A DNA stretch of 64,000 nucleotides from Vogesella sp. LIG4 (GTDB lineage Bacteria > Pseudomonadota > Gammaproteobacteria > Burkholderiales > Chromobacteriaceae): the NCBI RefSeq assembly GCF_900090205.1, contig NZ_LT607802.1:1782215-1846214 (forward strand), read 5' to 3'. The translations under genes were made by a program, and so were the position numbers. The notes beneath the pieces are model-generated. The model made no database searches. It worked only from the letters and a program-made list of their open reading frames with translations, and had not been told where the DNA came from. This document shows positions 25,527-35,347 of this stretch, piece after piece (positions within the stretch are counted from its first letter, which is position 1; every line of letters begins with the position of its first letter).

Positions 25527-26848
25527 GCAAGGATCAACGCATGGTGAACGCCTTCGACCCGGCCAGCGCCGGGCAGCTGCCGGCGCGCGAGCAGGAACTG
25601 ATCCGCCGCCGCCAGGCCGCGCTGGGCAGCGCCTACCGGCTGTTCTACGAGCAGCCGCTGCACGTGGTGCGGGCAGAGGGCGTGTGGCTGTACGACCCGG
25701 ACGGCACGCCCTACCTCGACGTGTACAACAACGTGGCCTCGGTAGGGCACAGCCACCCGCGCGTGGTGGCGGCCATCGCCCGGCAGGCGGCCACCCTCAA
25801 CACCCACACCCGCTACCTGGGCGACGGCATCGTCGACTACGCCGAGCGCCTGCTGGCCACCTTGCCGGCAGCCGGCTACCAGGCCATGTTCACCTGCACC
25901 GGCAGCGAGGCCAACGACCTGGCGCTGCGCCTGGCGTGGAACGCCACGGGCGGCAAGGGGGTGATTGTCAGCAGCCACGCCTACCACGGCGTGACCAGCA
26001 GCGTGGCCGAGTGCTCGCCGGCCTTTGGCGACAGCGTGCCGCTGGGCGTGCACGTGCGCACCGTGCCGCCGCCGGACAGCTACCGGCAGGGGCCGGATGC
26101 CGGCGAGCGCTTCGTGCGCGAAGTGGAGGCCGCCATTGCCGACCTGCGCCGCCATGGCATCCAGCCGGCGGCGCTGCTGGTGGATACGCTGTTCACCAGC
26201 GACGGCGTGTATCCGGAGCCGGCGGGCTGCCTGGCCCGCGCCGCAGAGGCGATCCGCGCCGCCGGCGGCCTGTTCATCGCCGACGAGGTGCAGGCCGGCT
26301 TCGCCCGCAGCGGCAGCCATTTCTGGGGCTTCCAGCGCCACGGCGTGCTGCCGGATATCGTCACCATGGGCAAGCCGATGGGCAACGGCCACCCGATCGC
26401 CGGCCTGGTGGCGCGGCCCGAGATCATCGATGCCTTCGGCAGCCGCGTGCGCTACTTCAACACCTTCGGCGGCAACGCCGTGTCCTGCGCCGCCGGCATG
26501 GCGGTGCTGGACGTGATCCGGGACGAAAACCTGCAGCACAACGCGCTGGAAACCGGTGCCTACCTCAAGGCCGGCTTCGAAACGTTGGCCGCAAGGCACG
26601 CGCTGATCGGCGACGTGCGCGGCGCCGGCTTCTTCCTGGGCGTGGAAATGGTCAGCGACCGCGCCAGCAAGGCCCCGGCCAGCGCCGAGACCGCGCGCAT
26701 CGTCAACGCGCTGCGCCAGCGCCGCATCCTGATCAGCGCCACCGGCCCGGCCGGCAACATCCTCAAGGTGCGCCCGCAACTGGTGTTCGCCCGCGAGCAC
26801 GCCGATATGCTGCTGAGGGCGCTGGATGAGGTGTTGGCGGGTTTGTAG
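25523..26848 (+). CDS. Class III PLP enzyme, phospho-amine phospho-lyase-like
   Basis: A 441-residue fold-type I PLP enzyme. YNNVASVGHSHPRVVAAIAR, LNTHTRYLGDGIVDYAERL, SHAYHGVTSSVAE, FIADEVQAGFARSG, TMGKPMGNGHPIAG (PLP lysine) and YFNTFGGNAVSCAAGMAV strongly recall human AGXT2L1/AGXT2L2, which eliminate phosphate and ammonia from phosphoethanolamine or phosphohydroxylysine. ATG at 25523 overlaps the kinase stop (ATGA). The kinase would supply the phosphorylated substrate. It could instead be an ordinary transaminase; the gene partnership favours a lyase. Confidence 0.78.
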   Translation: MSKDQRMVNAFDPASAGQLPAREQELIRRRQAALGSAYRLFYEQPLHVVRAEGVWLYDPDGTPYLDVYNNVASVGHSHPRVVAAIARQAATLNTHTRYLGDGIVDYAERLLATLPAAGYQAMFTCTGSEANDLALRLAWNATGGKGVIVSSHAYHGVTSSVAECSPAFGDSVPLGVHVRTVPPPDSYRQGPDAGERFVREVEAAIADLRRHGIQPAALLVDTLFTSDGVYPEPAGCLARAAEAIRAAGGLFIADEVQAGFARSGSHFWGFQRHGVLPDIVTMGKPMGNGHPIAGLVARPEIIDAFGSRVRYFNTFGGNAVSCAAGMAVLDVIRDENLQHNALETGAYLKAGFETLAARHALIGDVRGAGFFLGVEMVSDRASKAPASAETARIVNALRQRRILISATGPAGNILKVRPQLVFAREHADMLLRALDEVLAGL

Positions 26849-26867
26849 TGCCGCTGTTGGTGCCGAA

Positions 26868-26906
26868 AAAACAAAACCCTTCCGCGTGGCGGAAGGGTTT
26901 TGTTTT
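26868..26906. terminator. Strong bidirectional terminator
   Basis: An 18-bp stem with loop GTG (26868-26906), A-rich left arm and T-rich right arm. It ends the kinase/PLP operon on the plus strand and purB on the minus strand. Confidence 0.93.
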
Positions 26907-26952
26907 GTGCAGGCCAGCTATTGATAGCCTGCCGTCAGCTTGCGGCCAACGT

Positions 26953-28326
<1,374 letters not shown>

Positions 28327-28387
28327 TCAGTGCTTCCAGGTTGCTGGCCAGCAGGGCTGGCCGGTTGCTTCAAATAAAAACGGAATC

Positions 28388-29287
28388 TCAGGCCCGCAGG
28401 CGGCGGACGATGCCGGCCGCCAGCGTGTCGGCAGCGGGCGGGTTGAAACGGAAAAACAGCTCCGGTTCGATCATTTCCAGTTCCATGATGGCCAGTTGAC
28501 CATCATTGTCGCGGATCAGGTCCACGCGGGCGTACAGCACGTCGAACGGCACCGCCGCCACCGCGGCCTCGGCAAACAGGATCTCGTCGGCAGTGGCTTC
28601 GTAACGGTGCACGGTGCCGCCGTGGTCGTCCTGCACGCGGAAGTCGCCTGCCTTGGCGGTCTTGCGGATGGCGTGGGTGTACTTGCCGTCGATGATCATC
28701 AGCGACAGCTCGCCGCTTTCCAGGATGTTGCGCTGGAATGGCTGCAGCATCATGGCTTCCTGCTCGATCAGCTCGCCGAACACGCATTCGTGCTGCTCGC
28801 TGTCGATGCCGGCAAAACGGTAGGTGTGGCGCGCGGAGCCGGAAATGGCCGGCTTGAGGATGACCTCATCCCAGCCGGTTTCCGCCACGATGTGGGCCAG
28901 AGAACGCGCATCGCCACGTTCGATATAGACCGTGGGTACGATGTTGACGTCTTTTTCTGCCAGTGCACCCAGGTAGTGCTTGTCGATGTTCCAGTGGATC
29001 AGCGCCGCTTCGTTGAACAGCCGGGTGGTCTGGCTGACGCGGGCCAGCCAGGGGGCGAATTCGGCAAAGCGGTGGAAGTAGTCCCAGGTGGTGCGGAATA
29101 CCGCGCTGCGGCAGTTCGCCCAGTCGAAATCGGGGTCGGCCCAGTCCTTGCGGCCAACCTTCAGGCCGTGTTTTTCCAGCGCTTGCAGTACCAGGCCGTC
29201 TTCGGTGTGCACCTGGCGGCTGTACCAGTCGGCCTCGTTCAGGGCCAGGAGTTCGTGGTCGGTCAGGACGATTACGTCGTATTGCAT
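28388..29287 (-). CDS. ATP-grasp protein (DcsG / glutathione synthetase-like)
   Basis: A 299-residue ATP-grasp ligase-type protein. Visible are VILKPAISGSARHTYR (nucleotide lysine region), QPFQRNILESGELSLMIIDG and the metal-binding end ARVDLIRDNDGQLAIMELEM. From memory it resembles DcsG, the cyclase of cycloserine synthesis, and other RimK/glutathione-synthetase relatives of unknown activity. The ATG at 29287 is chosen over the frame to 29326. It lies between purB and ffh on the same strand with no biosynthetic cluster, so a housekeeping ligase is more likely than an antibiotic role. Confidence 0.7.
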   Translation of the reverse strand: MQYDVIVLTDHELLALNEADWYSRQVHTEDGLVLQALEKHGLKVGRKDWADPDFDWANCRSAVFRTTWDYFHRFAEFAPWLARVSQTTRLFNEAALIHWNIDKHYLGALAEKDVNIVPTVYIERGDARSLAHIVAETGWDEVILKPAISGSARHTYRFAGIDSEQHECVFGELIEQEAMMLQPFQRNILESGELSLMIIDGKYTHAIRKTAKAGDFRVQDDHGGTVHRYEATADEILFAEAAVAAVPFDVLYARVDLIRDNDGQLAIMELEMIEPELFFRFNPPAADTLAAGIVRRLRA

Positions 29288-29344
29288 GGTATCGGCGAAA
29301 AAACAGCGTAAAAAACGGGCGTACACGACGCCCGTTGCAATGGA

Positions 29345-30709
29345 TTACATGCCCGGCAGCATGCCCTTCATGCCTTTGAGGCCCTTGAGCATCTTGAACA
29401 TGCCGCCCTTGGACGAGAACATCTTCATCATCTTCTGCATCTGCTCGAACTGGGCCAGCAGCTTGTTCACTTCCTGCACGCTGACGCCGGAGCCGGCGGC
29501 GATGCGACGCTTGCGGCTGGCCTTGAGCAGCTCGGGCTTGCGGCGCTCATCCATGGTCATGGAGTTGATGATGCCCTCGATGCGGCGCATGGATTTCTCC
29601 GCCTCGGCACCCTGCACGCCCTTGGCCAGCTGGCCGATTTCGCCCGGCATCTTTTCCAGCATGCTGGTCATGCCGCCCATTTTCTTCATCTGCTGCATCT
29701 GGGTCTTGAAGTCTTCGAGGTCGAAGCCCTTGCCGGACTTCAGCTTCTTGGCCATCTTGGCCGCTTCTTCCTCGTCGATACCCTTCTGCACGTCCTCGAT
29801 CAGGGACAGTACGTCACCCATGCCGAGGATACGGCCGGCCAGGCGGTCGGGGTGGAACGGCTCCAGGCCGCTCACCTTTTCGCCTACGCCGATGAACTTG
29901 ATTGGCTTGCCGGTGATGTGGCGCACCGACAGCGCGGCACCGCCACGCGAGTCGCCATCCATCTTGGTGAGGATCACGCCGGTCAGCGGCAGGGCCTCGT
30001 TGAAGGCCTGGGCGGTGTTCACCGCATCCTGGCCCTGCATGGCATCCACCACGAACAGGGTTTCGATCGGGTTCAGGCAGGCGTGCAGCGCCTTGATCTC
30101 GGCCATCATCGCTTCGTCGATGGCCAGACGGCCGGCGGTATCTACCATCAGCACGTCGAAGAAGTGGCGCTTGGCGTAGTCCACCGCGGCTCGGGCGATG
30201 TCTTCCGGCTTCTGGCTGCCGTCGGACGGGAACCACTCCACGCCCACTTGCTCGGCCAGCAGCTTCAGCTGTTCGATGGCGGCGGGGCGGTACACGTCGG
30301 CGGAAACCACCAGCACCTTCTTCTTCTGGGTTTCCTTCAGCAGCTTGGCCAGCTTGCCCACGGTGGTGGTTTTACCGGCGCCCTGCAGGCCGGCCATCAG
30401 AATGATGGCGGGTGGTACCGCGGCCAGGTTCAGGGCGTCGTTCTTCTCGCCCATCAGCTTGACCAGCTCTTCGTTGACCACGCCGATCATGGCCTGGCTT
30501 GGTGTCAGGCTGCCCAGTACCTCCTGGCCCAGCGCGCGTTCCTTGACGTTGGCAATGAAGGTTTTGACCACGGGCAGTGCCACGTCGGCCTCCAGCAGGG
30601 CCATGCGCACTTCGCGCAGAGCGTCCTGGATATTGGTCTCGCTAAGCCGCGCCTGACCGCGCAAGGTTTTCAGCGCACCGGTGAGGCGTGAGGAAAGGTT
30701 GTCAAGCAT
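29345..30709 (-). CDS. ffh: Signal recognition particle protein Ffh
   Basis: A 454-residue GTPase that binds 4.5S RNA and signal sequences for co-translational insertion. N domain, then G domain with GLQGAGKTTTVGKLA, DTAGRLAID, TKMDGDSRGGAALS, and a Met-rich M domain (TQMQQMKKMGGMTSM and a C-terminal QMMKMFSSKGGMFKML). Start and length agree with the family (453 in E. coli). Divergent from the ccsA-like gene, an arrangement also seen in E. coli (ffh/ypjD). Confidence 0.98.
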   Translation of the reverse strand: MLDNLSSRLTGALKTLRGQARLSETNIQDALREVRMALLEADVALPVVKTFIANVKERALGQEVLGSLTPSQAMIGVVNEELVKLMGEKNDALNLAAVPPAIILMAGLQGAGKTTTVGKLAKLLKETQKKKVLVVSADVYRPAAIEQLKLLAEQVGVEWFPSDGSQKPEDIARAAVDYAKRHFFDVLMVDTAGRLAIDEAMMAEIKALHACLNPIETLFVVDAMQGQDAVNTAQAFNEALPLTGVILTKMDGDSRGGAALSVRHITGKPIKFIGVGEKVSGLEPFHPDRLAGRILGMGDVLSLIEDVQKGIDEEEAAKMAKKLKSGKGFDLEDFKTQMQQMKKMGGMTSMLEKMPGEIGQLAKGVQGAEAEKSMRRIEGIINSMTMDERRKPELLKASRKRRIAAGSGVSVQEVNKLLAQFEQMQKMMKMFSSKGGMFKMLKGLKGMKGMLPGM

Positions 30710-30815
30710 GGGGTGTCCTTATGGTCTGCCAAGTGCTTTGTGCTTGGTGTAGACTGCCGTAATCGTCCATTTTACCACGACCCGGCGTCCCGGCGTGGCG
30801 CTTCCCCCAATTCAG

Positions 30816-31634
30816 ATGAGTGGCATCCTGTTGATTTTGGTCATTTTGCTGCTGTCCGGTTACCTCGGGCTGTCCTGGCATTTCATCGGCCACTGGCGTG
30901 GCGTATCGTTGTGGCCGCGTCAGCCGCAGCGCGAACATTTCCTGCTCGGCGTATTGCTGGCGGTGCATGCCATGGTGCTTACCCTGCCGGTGGCGCACTC
31001 GGGCGCCCTGAACATGGGGCTGGGCTCGGCGCTGTCGCTGCTGGCGTGGATCATGTTGCTGATATTCTGGACCGGCAGCTATTTCGCCCGCATGGAAGGC
31101 TTGCAGGTGTTCCTGGTGCCGCTGGGGGCCATCGGCGTGCTGATGGCCGAGGTGCTGCCCTTGCCGCACACCCTGTACCAGGTCGACAACCCGGCTTTCA
31201 TCCTGCATCTGCTGGTGTCGCTGCTGGCTTACAGCCTGTTCGCCATCGGCGCGCTGCTGGCGATCCTGATGTTGCTGCAGGAGAAGGCGCTGCATGAGCA
31301 CCGCTTTGCGCTGGCCAAGCGCATGCCGCCGCTCCTGGTGCTGGAAAACCTGATGTTCCAGACGCTGGGTACCGGCTTCGTGCTGCTGACTTTCAGCCTG
31401 CTCAGCGGTGTATTTTTTGCCGAGGAAGTATTCGGCCGCGCGGTGCCCATCAGTCACAAGGTTGTGTTTGCCGTGCTCTCCTGGCTGGTGTTCGGCGGCC
31501 TGCTGGTTGGCCGCAAGCTGCATGGCTGGCGTGGTCGCATCGCCATCCGCTGGACACTGACCGGTTTTGCACTGTTGCTATTAGGGTATATCGGTAGCAA
31601 GGTGGTGCTGCAATTCTTTTTGCACAAGATCTAG
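30816..31634 (+). CDS. CcsA/YpjD-like cytochrome c assembly-family membrane protein
   Basis: A 272-residue protein with about eight hydrophobic helices, of the cytochrome c assembly (CcsA/YpjD, DUF-type) group. In E. coli YpjD beside ffh is linked to heme or metal transport, not clearly to cytochrome c. His residues at IGHWRG and VAHSG may bind heme. Two starts are possible, GTG at 30795 and ATG at 30816; neither has a clear ribosome site, and the ATG is chosen as nearest to the first helix. The 10-mer at 31506 reads Val-Gly-Arg. Confidence 0.82.
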   Translation: MSGILLILVILLLSGYLGLSWHFIGHWRGVSLWPRQPQREHFLLGVLLAVHAMVLTLPVAHSGALNMGLGSALSLLAWIMLLIFWTGSYFARMEGLQVFLVPLGAIGVLMAEVLPLPHTLYQVDNPAFILHLLVSLLAYSLFAIGALLAILMLLQEKALHEHRFALAKRMPPLLVLENLMFQTLGTGFVLLTFSLLSGVFFAEEVFGRAVPISHKVVFAVLSWLVFGGLLVGRKLHGWRGRIAIRWTLTGFALLLLGYIGSKVVLQFFLHKI

Positions 31635-31691
31635 CGTTTTGACATATTGGTTGCTCCCCTTGTAAGTCGGGATTCCGACAGGAGGTTCACC

Positions 31692-32003
31692 ATGAAGAAA
31701 CTGCTGGCAGCCCTGTGCATGCTGTTTGTCACCTTGTCTGCCTGGGCGGTCGTGAATGCCAATACCGCGACTGCGCAGCAACTGGAGGCGCTCAACGGCA
31801 TCGGCCCGGTAAAGGCCAAGGCGCTGATCGACTACCGCACCAAGAATGGCCCCTTCAAAACTTACGCCGACCTGCAGAAGGTGCCGGGCTATGGTCCGAA
31901 GACCCTGGAGAAGCTCAAGTCCGAGCTGGTGGTTGGCGCCGGTACCGCGCCGGCGGCGCCTGCTGCAGCCGCTAAGCCTGCTGCTCCTGCCAAGAAGCCT
32001 TGA
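31692..32003 (+). CDS. comEA: ComEA-like helix-hairpin-helix DNA-binding protein
   Basis: A 103-residue exported protein: signal peptide MKKLLAALCMLFVTLSAWA, then one helix-hairpin-helix domain NANTATAQQLEALNGIGPVK, YRTKNGPFKTYADLQKVPGY, GPKTLEKLKSELV and an Ala/Pro/Lys-rich tail. ComEA proteins hold double-stranded DNA in the periplasm during natural transformation. GGAGG at 31681-31685 supports ATG 31692. The terminator follows directly, so it is a single-gene unit. Its presence supports an uptake role for the dispersed 10-mer. Some short ComEA homologues have other roles. Confidence 0.85.
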   Translation: MKKLLAALCMLFVTLSAWAVVNANTATAQQLEALNGIGPVKAKALIDYRTKNGPFKTYADLQKVPGYGPKTLEKLKSELVVGAGTAPAAPAAAAKPAAPAKKP

Positions 32004-32024
32004 TCCAGGCGCCCCTGCTTAACC

Positions 32025-32048
32025 AGGCCCGACTTTGTCGGGCCTTTT
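32025..32048. terminator. Intrinsic terminator after comEA-like gene
   Basis: AGGCCCGAC (32025-32033), loop TTT, GTCGGGCCT and TTTT. It lies between the plus-strand comEA-like stop and the end of the convergent photolyase gene, whose stop codon overlaps its 3' end. Confidence 0.9.
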
Positions 32049-33451
32049 CATTTGCGGCCGAACAACGCCAGTGCCAGCTCGCGTTGCTCGGCATGCTCGA
32101 CAATGGGAGCTGGGTAGTCGCGGCCAAGCTCGAAGCCCGCCGGCAGACTTTTCGCCAGCCATGGCGCATGGATGGCCTTGTCGTCCAGTGAGGCCAGCTC
32201 CGGTACGTAGCGGCGGATGAACTTGCCTTCCGGGTCGAACTTTTCCGACTGGCTTACCGGGTTGAAGATGCGGAAGTAGGGCTGGGCATCGCAGCCGGTG
32301 GAGGCAGCCCACTGCCAGCCGCCATTGTTGGCCGCAAGGTCGAAATCCAGCAGCTTGGCGGCAAAGTAGGCTTCGCCGCGGCGCCAGTCGATCAGCAGGT
32401 CCTTGACCAGGAAGCTGGCGGCGATCATGCGCAGCCGGTTGTGCATATAGCCGCTGTGGTTGAGCTGGCGCATGGCAGCATCCACGATGGGGTAACCGGT
32501 ACGCCCCTGGCACCAGGCGGCGTACCATTCCTCCTTGCCTGGAAACACCAGGCCGCGGTACTGCTCCTTGAAACTATCGCTGGCAACGTGCGGGAAGTGC
32601 CATAGCAGTTGCTGGTAAAACTCGCGCCAGATCAGCTCGTTCAGCCAGCACGTTGCTCCTTCCGACTCCTCCTGCAAGGCAAGGGCGATGGCTTCGCGTA
32701 TCGATAGCGTGCCAAAGCGCAGGTGCGCCGACAGGTAGGAAACACCCTTGATGGCCGGGAAGTCGCGCGTTGCCTTGTAGTGGCTCAGGCGGTCGCCAAA
32801 ATCCTGCAGTAGTTGTTGTGCGCCACTGCGGCCGGTTGGCAGCCGCAAATCGGCGACCGTTGCGTTGGCAAAGCCGATATCTGCCAGTGCGGGCAGCCGT
32901 AACTGCGCCGGTGGCAGCGCCAAGGCACCTGCAAGCGGAGCCGGGCGCGGCTGGGTCAGTGCCGGGCTGAAACGCTGCCGCCAGGCCTTCATATATGGCG
33001 TGAATACGGTGTAAGGCCTGCCTTGCCCGGTAAGGAGTTCGTCGCACTCGAAAATGACTTGATCCTTGCATGGCTGAAAGGCGATGCCCTGTGCGGCCAA
33101 CCTTGCCGCAACCTGTGCATCCCGCGCACGGGCATACGGCTCGTAATCCCGATTGCAGTACACGGCATCGCAAGCAAACTGCTGCGCCAGCCTGGGAATC
33201 TCCACTGCCGGGTTGCCCTGTACCGCATGCAGGCCGCCGCCATGCTGTTGCAGGCTGTGATCTAGTTCCTGCAAGGCGGCATGAATGAATGCCAGCCTGC
33301 GATCGTCATCAGGCAGCGGCGCAAGAATGAGGTGGTCGAGCACAAAGACACAAACGACGCGCGAATGAGCTTGCAGCGCCTGAAACAGGGCAGTGTTGTC
33401 AATCGCGCGTAAGTCGCGCCGAAACCACATGAGAGCGGCGGAAGTGGTCAT
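32048..33451 (-). CDS. phrB: Deoxyribodipyrimidine photolyase
   Basis: A 467-residue FAD enzyme that repairs UV-induced cyclobutane pyrimidine dimers using light. N-terminal antenna domain (MWFRRDLRAIDNTALFQAL), then the FAD-binding helical domain with NELIWREFYQQLL, GRTGYPIVDAAMRQL, HNRLRMIAASFLVKDL and WQWAASTGCDAQPYFR, all class I CPD photolyase marks. ATG 33451 fits; the extension to 33556 is unlikely. E. coli PhrB is 472 residues. Two 10-mer copies (32327, 33092) lie inside. Confidence 0.95.
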   Translation of the reverse strand: MTTSAALMWFRRDLRAIDNTALFQALQAHSRVVCVFVLDHLILAPLPDDDRRLAFIHAALQELDHSLQQHGGGLHAVQGNPAVEIPRLAQQFACDAVYCNRDYEPYARARDAQVAARLAAQGIAFQPCKDQVIFECDELLTGQGRPYTVFTPYMKAWRQRFSPALTQPRPAPLAGALALPPAQLRLPALADIGFANATVADLRLPTGRSGAQQLLQDFGDRLSHYKATRDFPAIKGVSYLSAHLRFGTLSIREAIALALQEESEGATCWLNELIWREFYQQLLWHFPHVASDSFKEQYRGLVFPGKEEWYAAWCQGRTGYPIVDAAMRQLNHSGYMHNRLRMIAASFLVKDLLIDWRRGEAYFAAKLLDFDLAANNGGWQWAASTGCDAQPYFRIFNPVSQSEKFDPEGKFIRRYVPELASLDDKAIHAPWLAKSLPAGFELGRDYPAPIVEHAEQRELALALFGRK

Positions 33452-33517
33452 GGAACGTCTGGCTAGTAGTGAAATTGCAACGCTTTGGGGAGGGGTGTTG
33501 CATATTTTGCAGCTAGA

Positions 33518-33536
33518 AAGATTGATTTGCAATCTT
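33518..33536. promoter_or_regulatory. Inverted repeat upstream of porin 1
   Basis: AAGATTG-ATTTG-CAATCTT is a perfect 7-bp-arm palindrome in an AT-rich stretch (33510-33600) that probably holds the porin 1 promoter. It could be an operator or a hairpin with its downstream T-rich run (TTGATATTTTTAAT). Function unassigned. Confidence 0.4.
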
Positions 33537-33617
33537 GATATTTTTAATAAAAACAAACTCTTATGGTGTTTTTTCTTCTGGTTGTCAGTTGCTGATTTTT
33601 ATTTCTGCAACATGCCT

Positions 33618-33745
33618 TTTATCGTCCGAAGCAGATGCCGCCGGACATGCCGGTGGTCTGAAAAAGCCCCTGTCCAGAAGCTGAGTGTCTGGATACCCGG
33701 ATTAACACCGCGGGCAAGGTTCGTGACCCCTGAAAGGAAAAACCA
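33618..33745 (+). promoter_or_regulatory. Structured porin 1 leader
   Basis: About 128 bases between an AT-rich promoter region and the start. A hairpin CAGAtgCCGCCGG (33632-33644) / CCGGTGGTCTG (33650-33660) is matched almost base for base in the porin 2 leader, as are the CTGAAAGGA ribosome site and flanks. Conservation beyond what a ribosome site needs suggests RNA regulation or stability control. Confidence 0.6.
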
Positions 33746-34723
33746 ATGAAAAAACTTATCGTACTGGCTACCCTGGCTGCCCTGCCGGCAGTTGCCATGG
33801 CAGACGTTACCATCTCCGGCGACCTGGCTGTCGGCATCGTCAATACCAAGAATGGTGGCCCCAAGACTGACCCTGTAGCCAAGCACTCCCTCACCACCGA
33901 AAATCGTACTCAGGGTGAAATCAAGTTCGCTGGCTCCGATGATATCGGCAACGGTCTGAAAGCCATCTGGCAGATTGCCAGCCGTATCAACCTGGCTGAT
34001 CAGTCCATCGACGCTCGCGACAACCTGTGGGCGGGCCGTGACTCCTTTGTGGGCCTGACCGGCGGTTTTGGTACCCTGACCATGGGTAACATCTACATCA
34101 TGCCGACCTCGGGTGCGATGTCCATTTTTGAAAATGAAAATGCCACCTGGAAGTCGCTGATCTATGATCAAGGCTTCCGTGCCAATAATATGGTTTCATA
34201 TCAAACACCGAATCTGGGCGGCTTTACTGGCACTGTCCAGCATAGCTTTGGTGTTAGCAGCGGTGATGAGCAGGCTAGGCTGTACGCGCAGGCCGTCAGC
34301 CTGGCTTACCAAGGGAACGGTTTCGCCGTGTCTTATGATGGCTCCCGCTTCAAGGAAAATTCTTCCGGAGACTTTACAAAGCTCCACGAACTGAATGGTT
34401 CGGTAACCTTGGGCGACCTGAAACTGATGGCTGCTTATGCACAGGGCACCTCGGGTGTCCTTGATGCTAAGATCAAGGGTTATGGTGTTGGTGCCGCTTA
34501 TACCTATGGCAACTTCGTGCCGAAGTTTGAGTACTGGCATGAGGGCAATGCGAAGATTGCCGGCACGTCCTATAAAACTGGCAGCAACAACTACGCGCTT
34601 GGCGTGGAATATGGTCTGTCCAAGCGTACCCGCGCTGGTGTGGAATATGTTCGTACCAACTACAAGTCGTCTGACCTGGAGAATGCGAACGTTGCTACCG
34701 TCTACCTGGGTACCAAGTTCTAA
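33746..34723 (+). CDS. Outer membrane porin (Neisseria-type), copy 1
   Basis: A 325-residue trimeric general porin. Signal peptide MKKLIVLATLAALPAVAMA, mature start DVTISGDLAVGIVNTK, and a C-terminal strand ending ATVYLGTKF with the terminal Phe needed for outer-membrane insertion. Porins of this family let small polar solutes diffuse. AAAGGAAA lies before the ATG. Its signal peptide and first 35 residues are nearly identical to the second porin, while loops differ (for example SVSSGDEQ region), so they are diverged duplicates. It lacks the 10-mer. Confidence 0.95.
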   Translation: MKKLIVLATLAALPAVAMADVTISGDLAVGIVNTKNGGPKTDPVAKHSLTTENRTQGEIKFAGSDDIGNGLKAIWQIASRINLADQSIDARDNLWAGRDSFVGLTGGFGTLTMGNIYIMPTSGAMSIFENENATWKSLIYDQGFRANNMVSYQTPNLGGFTGTVQHSFGVSSGDEQARLYAQAVSLAYQGNGFAVSYDGSRFKENSSGDFTKLHELNGSVTLGDLKLMAAYAQGTSGVLDAKIKGYGVGAAYTYGNFVPKFEYWHEGNAKIAGTSYKTGSNNYALGVEYGLSKRTRAGVEYVRTNYKSSDLENANVATVYLGTKF

Positions 34724-34744
34724 GCAAGGTATTCCAGTGTGATC

Positions 34745-34768
34745 AAAGGCTGCTACGGCAGCCTTTTT
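34745..34768 (+). terminator. Porin 1 terminator
   Basis: AAAGGCTGC (34745-34753), loop TACG, GCAGCCTTT and further T residues to 34768, 22 bases after the porin stop. Its stem sequence is nearly the same as that of the porin 2 terminator, another trace of the duplication. Confidence 0.92.
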
Positions 34769-35235
34769 GCTTTTGGTGTGCGACTGTTGGTCGAGCCTGG
34801 CGGTTGCTGGTCGCCAAGAGCTTATGCCGTGACGTTTGTTTTTCACTGTGCAGCAGGTGTCCGCCTGCGCAGAACCACCTCATCGTGCAGTGTTTCTTGC
34901 CTTATATCGGTACGCCTTGGGCGGGGGCCTGTCGTCAGTATTTCCCGCGCGGCATCTCCTCGCTGAGCCATGGCATGGCTGTTGGTCTCACCGCTCCGTT
35001 GACCTCAATGTGACAGGCATTGCAACGCTGTCACTGTTGTTGCTTGTATGCAGGGCAGACATACCTGTTTCTGTAGTGGAAATGCAACGGATGCCAGGCG
35101 GGTGTTGTATTTGTTGCCGATTGCCAACAGTGTTGTTTTTCAAAAAAATCGTTAAAAAACATTTGCTTGCATTGTGAGTTGTTGGGTTTTGCTTGGTTTC
35201 TATGGTTCGTAATTTGTTTTTTTACAACGCCAAGT

Positions 35236-35347
35236 TTATAGTCCGCCTCAGATACCGCCGGAATACCGGTGGTCTGAACAGCCCAGCCGGAGCCTAGGCT
35301 TCGGACAAACCAACGGGCAACCTACGTGACCTCTGAAAGGAACACAC
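35236..35347 (+). promoter_or_regulatory. Structured porin 2 leader
   Basis: A 112-base leader homologous to that of porin 1. Hairpin 1 is CAGAtaCCGCCGG (35249-35261) / CCGGTGGTCTG (35266-35276); hairpin 2 is CCGGAGCC-TA-GGCTTCGG with one wobble. It ends in CTGAAAGGA before the ATG. Compensating changes keep hairpin 1 while the loop differs (ACATG versus AATA), which supports a real RNA structure. Confidence 0.6.

Larger units (their letters stand above)
34724..35347. other. Gene-free region between the two porins
   Basis: No gene is supported; short open frames here lack ribosome sites. The first 45 bases hold the porin 1 terminator. The middle is unremarkable, with no 10-mer. The last 200 bases become AT-rich (from about 35130) and hold the porin 2 promoter and structured leader. 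The 624-base length is large for this genome. Confidence 0.5.
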
